DNA of 64,000 nt from Nannobrachium achirus (Eukaryota > Chordata > Actinopteri > Myctophiformes > Myctophidae), in the NCBI GenBank assembly GCA_963921795.1, contig OY997642.1:62835909-62899908 (forward strand). Direction: 5' to 3'. Shown in pieces: positions 58,141 to 64,000 of this stretch. Position 1 is the first letter of the stretch. Every line of letters starts with the position of its first letter. A program made the translations under genes and the position numbers. A model generated the notes under the pieces. The model was not told where the DNA came from, made no database searches, and saw only the letters and a list, made by a program, of their open reading frames with translations.

Positions 58141-61100
58141 AAAGTTGCTAGAGCTATTCAGAGTATTCTTTTACATGCCACTAAAAAACTGTTGCACACG
58201 GTCAGTCTCAATGTAGAGATGTATCTACAAAAGAAAAAAAACACTTTGAGATGTTGTGCTGATGCTAACTCTTTTCTCTTCCTTCTGTCAGTGTGTAAAG
58301 AGGAGAGGAGCTCCAGTTTGGTCCAGGAGGAACCACAAGCTCCACACATTAAACAGGAACAGGAAGAGGAGGCTGAGGTGTCAACATGGACATTACTACC
58401 GAGGCAGATCAGGTGCAACACTCTCCCAGGTAAAACAATAGCACTTTATTTGTTCTAATCTAACAAGACTAAGGTCCCATTTTTTTGCATGGCACAATGT
58501 GGCCACGTTCACATTATAATGTCAACTGCTATAAATGAACTATAAATCAACATCAACCATTAAAACAACTACGTTGTGTCGGTAGACAGTTTGTTTTAGT
58601 TGAAAATGCAACAGACTGCGTGCAGATAGAGCTGTCACGATAACACATTTAAATTGACGATTAATTGTCACACAAATAATTGTGGTTAAGGATTTAATTG
58701 TGTTTTTGGTGTTGGAGATCGGAACATATGAATACAAACTAATTTCTGTTTGCCATTTAGGCTTCATAATCACAAACTGCACGAGCAGATTACGGACATA
58801 TTTAAATAACATAACACTTATTTTTTTTGCGCGGGGAGGGGGGGGGGTAGCGGAAATAGCAGATCTACAAGCTTAGAAAATGCATCATGAAAAGTAATGC
58901 GTTGTAAGCTTGTAGATCGCTATTGCTGCAATAGTTCACATTTTTCAACATGGAAACGATTATAACGATTATGCAAAATAATTGCGATTATCTCAAATAA
59001 TTAAATGTAATAAATGTGACAGGCGTACGAGCAGATTGTGTTTAGTAGTTCTACTGTAATCTACTGTAACCAGATGAGATCATTAGACTCACCAGCTACC
59101 ATGGAGGTCCAAAGAGGACACAGTTTACAGTTTAGGCATTTAGCAGACGCTTTTAATCCAAAGCGACTTACAATAAGCAGGTAATACACATCACTGTAAT
59201 GAGCAAGATAATATATCAGTACATTAACACCAATATAACAATATAACAAATGCATAGGAATATTAATCTAGAAGAACAATGACAAAGGTGGACTCATATC
59301 AGCGCAGTGATATGATAAGCTAAGTGAACAATAAGCACAATATGACTATGGGTTCACATTTGTTATTTTGAGTGTAGCAACTAGAAATTCCACAAGTCAA
59401 ACACATTCTAGAATTTTAGGAAGCATGTATGTCCATGTATTACTACATTGTTTCTACCATTAATTTCCACAGAGCACAGGGAGTGGTCTTCAGTATCTAG
59501 AGAGATGGTGTCCAAAAGATATTCAACGCTGTCAGATGAACAGCCAGAGATGGACGAGGGACGTGGACTGTTTGATGCAAGGATGCAACCTGTAGTAAGG
59601 TTGTACAGGATAGGTATGTAGTGTTTTATTAACACAGTCCCTGCCAAAAATAACCGTTTCTATGTTGCTCCCTGCGAGGCCCGATAATCCAGAGAATTTT
59701 TTAAGATTTAATTTAACCCTTAAGTTCTGTTCAGATTCACTACACCTTCGTTCTGTTCGGGTCATTTTGACCCGGTGGATATTTGGTTTAAAAAAACAAC
59801 ACTAATATAAATTTTAACTTAACAAATCATCATGATACATTGACTTTGACTCAATACCAAACAATTCATATGATATATTTGGTAAATGTTTGCATTTCTG
59901 CTTTGCTATATCACATTAAACACTGAAAGAGCTAGGCGTTTTTACTGATTTAGCTGAAATCCATGTAAAAAAATCTACTTCATTTAATACTGGGCAATAT
60001 TGCTCATGCTTATAGGAAGAGGGAGGGTTCGGAATGGGGCTTCGGAAGGGGGGTGTTAGAAGTGGGGGTGACTGTGTGTCTGTGTTTTGGCATAATACTG
60101 TGTATTTCTGTGCTTCCGGGTCAAAATGACCCGAACAGCACTTAAGGTTCAAAAAATATGAGGGGGGTGTAGCATGGGTGTAGTGCAAAAATATTTTTTT
60201 TAAATGTTCATCTCAGAAGAATCTTTAAGGCCAGTGAGTTTCAGGTGGAAACATTTTTAACTTCTACCTTTTTTTTCCAAATGAAAATGTAAAACGGGTC
60301 AAAATGACCCGAACAGCACTTAAGGGTTAAAGACATTTTTTATCGAAAAACGGAACTAAAAAAGCGGAACTATACCTCTCGGAACGGTTTCTTCAGGACC
60401 CATTTGATCGCTGCAATATTACCATGGCAACGGCAAACGGAAGCAGCCATCTGTCCATTCATTCACTGTTTATACAACACAGGAGCTAGTTCTTGAACGG
60501 ATGGTCGGATTTTCAAACAGTTTTTATTTTTTTGAAGCTGTGGACAACGTAAACATGCACGATTCATTGTTTGGAGTCCGATCGTGCACACGGATATTCT
60601 TGCAACCACGCTAAAAGGTAAGAGAAGAAAGGCAGTGAGCTACATAGGGAAGTTCTCGTGACTATCGGGACTCGCACCAAATGAGTTAAAAAATGTGTGC
60701 GTGTACACTCCTAACCCCTGAAAGTTTGGTCACCTATTTCACCTCTGGGCTGTTTGCATTCCTGATTACATCGTTGTGTGGACCCCTGGATCTATCTGGG
60801 ACTATGGTTCATATCAGTAAAAAACGCAAAAATGTTTTTTAATGTAAAAAAGCAAAATGTTTTTTTTTTTCTATGTGTTTCCTCAATGTTTCGATCAGTC
60901 AAATCTTCATCAAGAAATTGAGAAAGCAATATTAACAGCGGAGCTTTTTAAATCGATGTGCATACTTGGGGAGACCTGTGCACTGAAGATGCTGTGTATG
61001 CACTAGCTTTTCATTAAACAGCAGAACCTGCATGAACAAAATGTAAAGTCCAAACCTTTACCACTCTCTCGTTGTATCTTTTTCCTAGACCTCCTGCACT

Positions 61101-62341
61101 TCCCTTTGTGTAAAGATGAGGTTTCCCCTGAAGAGGAAAGGAGCCCCAGTCTGGTCCAGGAGGAACCAGAGCCTCCACACATTAAAGAGGAGCTACTTCA
61201 AAGACCAGAAGAGGTTGATAGGCCAATGCTGACATTACTAGCCGTGAAACGTGAAGGTGATGGTGAAAACAGAGACACAGAGCCTGTAGCCAGCACCTCA
61301 ACTGAACAAATGAAAACACAAGCTGATGTAGAGTACTGTGGAACATCACAAGCAACTAGTGATGACCAGCTCCTCGCTTCACTCTGTTCTGAATCTGACA
61401 TCACTGAAGACAGTGACGATTGGGAGCCCAGTGTAGATCAGTCCCCTCTTAACACACTGAAGTCACACAAGACACAACGTGTGGAAGGACAGAGATTGTC
61501 TTTGCGCAACAAGCCGTCCCTGGACTTAAAATCATCTAAAGAAACTCACTCCTTGCAGAGTCACACAGGGAAGAAAAGTTTTAGTTGTAAAGTCTGTGGC
61601 AAGCTGTTTAATGGTAAGAATAAGCTGGAGAGGCATATGAGGACTCATACAGCGGAAAGGCCATTTACTTGTTCAGTTTGCAACAAAAGCTTTAGTGAAA
61701 CAGGTAACCTAAAATCACACATGAGGACTCATACAGGGGAAAAGCCATTTACTTGTTCAGTTTGCGACACAAGCTTTAGTCAAAAAGGTAACCTAAAATC
61801 ACACATGAAGACTCATACAGGGGAAAAACCCTTTAGCTGTACGGTTTGTGGCCACGGCTGTATTACCAAGGGAAATCTAAAACAACATATGAGGAATCAT
61901 ACAGGGGAAAAGCCGTTCACTTGTACAGTTTGTAACAGTGGATTTTGTGTCAAATGGCAGCTAGAAACACACATGAGGACTCATACAGGGGAAAAACCCT
62001 TTAGCTGTACTGTTTGTGGCCACGACTGTATTACCAAGGGAAATCTAAAACAACATATGAGGATTCATACAGGGGAGAAGCCATTTACTTGTACAGTTTG
62101 TAACAGTGGATTTGGTCTAAAAACTAATCTAGAAAGACACATGAGGACTCATACAGGGGAAAGGCCCTTTAGCTGTACTGTTTGTGGCCACGGCTGTATT
62201 ACCAAGGGAAATCTAAAACAACATATGAGGATTCATACGGGGGAAAAGCCGTTCACTTGTACCATTTGTAACAAAGGATTTACTCTAAACCAGCATCTAA
62301 AAGCACACATGAGGACTCATACAGGTGGTAAAAATCTTTAG
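57511..62341 (+). CDS. C2H2 zinc-finger protein gene, four exons
   Basis: Exons 57511-57766, 58292-58429, 59473-59613 and 61089-62341 have GT-AG sites, all introns are phase 1, and together give 595 codons with no stop. Exon 1 has the helical N-terminal segment typical of fish zinc-finger genes ([20 protein letters not shown]). Exons 2 and 4 both carry the acidic [17 protein letters not shown] / [17 protein letters not shown] motif, so the N-terminal cassette has been duplicated. Exon 4 encodes nine C2H2 fingers with TGEKPF linkers. Fingers 4, 6 and 8 are almost the same ([17 protein letters not shown]), with Cys in place of the usual core Phe, and alternate with diverse fingers. It is likely a nuclear DNA-binding repressor or regulator; such arrays often target transposons. 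Intron 1 holds a (GT)n tract, intron 2 a hairpin-family copy, intron 3 nested TTAA elements. Confidence 0.85.
58046..58138. repeat. (GT)n microsatellite
   Basis: About 93 bp of GT dinucleotides in intron 1 of the zinc-finger gene. Confidence 0.96.
58855..58924. repeat. Hairpin-family copy 4
   Basis: AATAGCAGATCTACAAGCTT at 58855-58874 pairs with the inverse at 58905-58924, with one bulged base. The loop is 29 bases. It lies in intron 2 of the zinc-finger gene, so it would be transcribed. Confidence 0.88.
59633..60685. mobile_element. TTAA-flanked element, host of MITE copy D
   Basis: TTAA at 59629-59632 and 60686-60689. The left end CACAGTCCCTGCC and the reversed right end CTCATTTGGTGCG resemble the ends of the element at 9403-9828, and both contain GAGGCCCGATA-type sequence. 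It is located in intron 3 of the zinc-finger gene. Confidence 0.6.
59717..60326 (-). mobile_element. piggyBac-type MITE, copy D
   Basis: It is flanked by TTAA (59713-59716, 60327-60330), is 610 bp, and is reversed relative to copies A-C. It is nested in the element at 59633-60685. Confidence 0.92.
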
Positions 62342-63562
<1,221 letters not shown>

Positions 63563-64000
63563 GGGAATCATACAGGGGAAAAGCCGTTCACTTGTACAGT
63601 TTGTAACAGAGGATTTAGTCAAGTAAATAATCTAAACTACCACATGAGTACTCATACAGAGGAAAAGCCATTCACTTGTACAGTTTGTAACAGAGGATTG
63701 TGTGTCAAATGTGAGCTAGAAACACACATGAAGACTCATACAGGGGAAAGGCCATTTACTTGTTCAGTTTGCAACAAAAGCTTTAGTCAAACAGGTAACC
63801 TAAAATCACACATGAGGACTCATACAGGGGAAAAGCCATTTACTTGTTCAGTTTGCGACAAAGGTTACTTGTTCAGTTTGCAAAAAAAGCTTTAGTCAAA
63901 CATGTAACCTAAAATCACACATGAAGACTCATACAGGGGAAAAACCCTTTAGCTGTACTCTTTGTGGCCACGGCTGTATTACCAAGGGACATCTAAAACA
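63563..64000 (+). pseudogene. Truncated C2H2 finger array at the window edge
   Basis: Homology to the nine-finger gene begins abruptly in a linker (NHTGEKPF). Fingers CTVCNRGFSQVNNLNYH, CTVCNRGLCVKCELETH and [17 protein letters not shown] follow, then a 25-bp tandem duplication (TTACTTGTTCAGTTTGC at 63840 and 63865) shifts the frame and creates TAG. Further finger sequence continues in another frame to the window end ([15 protein letters not shown]). No upstream exons are attached, so it looks like a partial duplicate. The downstream part cannot be judged. Confidence 0.75.

Overview
The window is teleost-fish chromosomal DNA. It holds intronless copies of two vertebrate nuclear genes for mitochondrial proteins (PITRM1, MRPL45), an orphan exon of the TFIIH helicase ERCC2/XPD, a multi-exon C2H2 zinc-finger gene of the type common in fish, and a dense mixture of DNA transposons and retroelements: Penelope-like, EnSpm/CACTA, Ginger-like integrase, PIF/Harbinger, hAT, Tc1, TTAA-target elements, an LTR element, and an R2/R4-type fragment with a restriction-like endonuclease domain. 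Long CA/GT tracts fit a fish genome. I cannot name the species.

Layout. 1-4.7 kb: repeat relics, including a Penelope C-terminus on the minus strand. 4.7-9.4 kb: foldback MITEs; one is split by a 1.9 kb tandem duplication carrying a TACTG-type pentanucleotide array. 9.4-14.5 kb: a broken multi-exon gene joining an H2C2/DDE integrase to a Ulp1/C48-like protease (Ginger-type transposase). 14.7-18.5 kb: an EnSpm/CACTA transposase pseudogene interrupted by two nested TTAA elements. 18.5-21.6 kb: an uninterrupted 1027-codon PITRM1 reading frame on the minus strand. 21.6-24.6 kb: duplicated PITRM1 scraps and a Penelope RT piece. 26.1-35.7 kb: a structurally complete minus-strand LTR element (426-bp LTRs, GCAC target duplication, tRNA-Gln primer site, polypurine tract) with no recognisable protein. 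35.7-40 kb: a CpG-rich stretch, small hAT and TTAA elements, the other part of the Penelope RT, Harbinger relics and the ERCC2 exon. 41.3-42.2 kb: the MRPL45 retrocopy. 42.6-49.2 kb: noncoding repeats, including a near-perfect 356-bp palindrome. 49.2-52.1 kb: a hAT within a hAT holding a 576-bp tandem array. 52.3-57 kb: inverted and tandem duplications and the endonuclease-domain fragment. 57.5-62.3 kb: a four-exon zinc-finger gene. 63.6-64 kb: a truncated second finger array running off the edge.

Only the zinc-finger gene, the PITRM1 frame and possibly the shortened MRPL45 frame look able to encode protein. Most remaining DNA is transposons inserted into one another, and target-site duplications let several insertion orders be read directly. 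The most unusual observations are: a dispersed family of short hairpins whose outer arms differ between copies yet stay self-complementary; a shared repeat with three CCATATATGG boxes upstream of both retrocopies; the integrase-Ulp1 fusion; and a nearly identical-LTR element with a protein-free interior.
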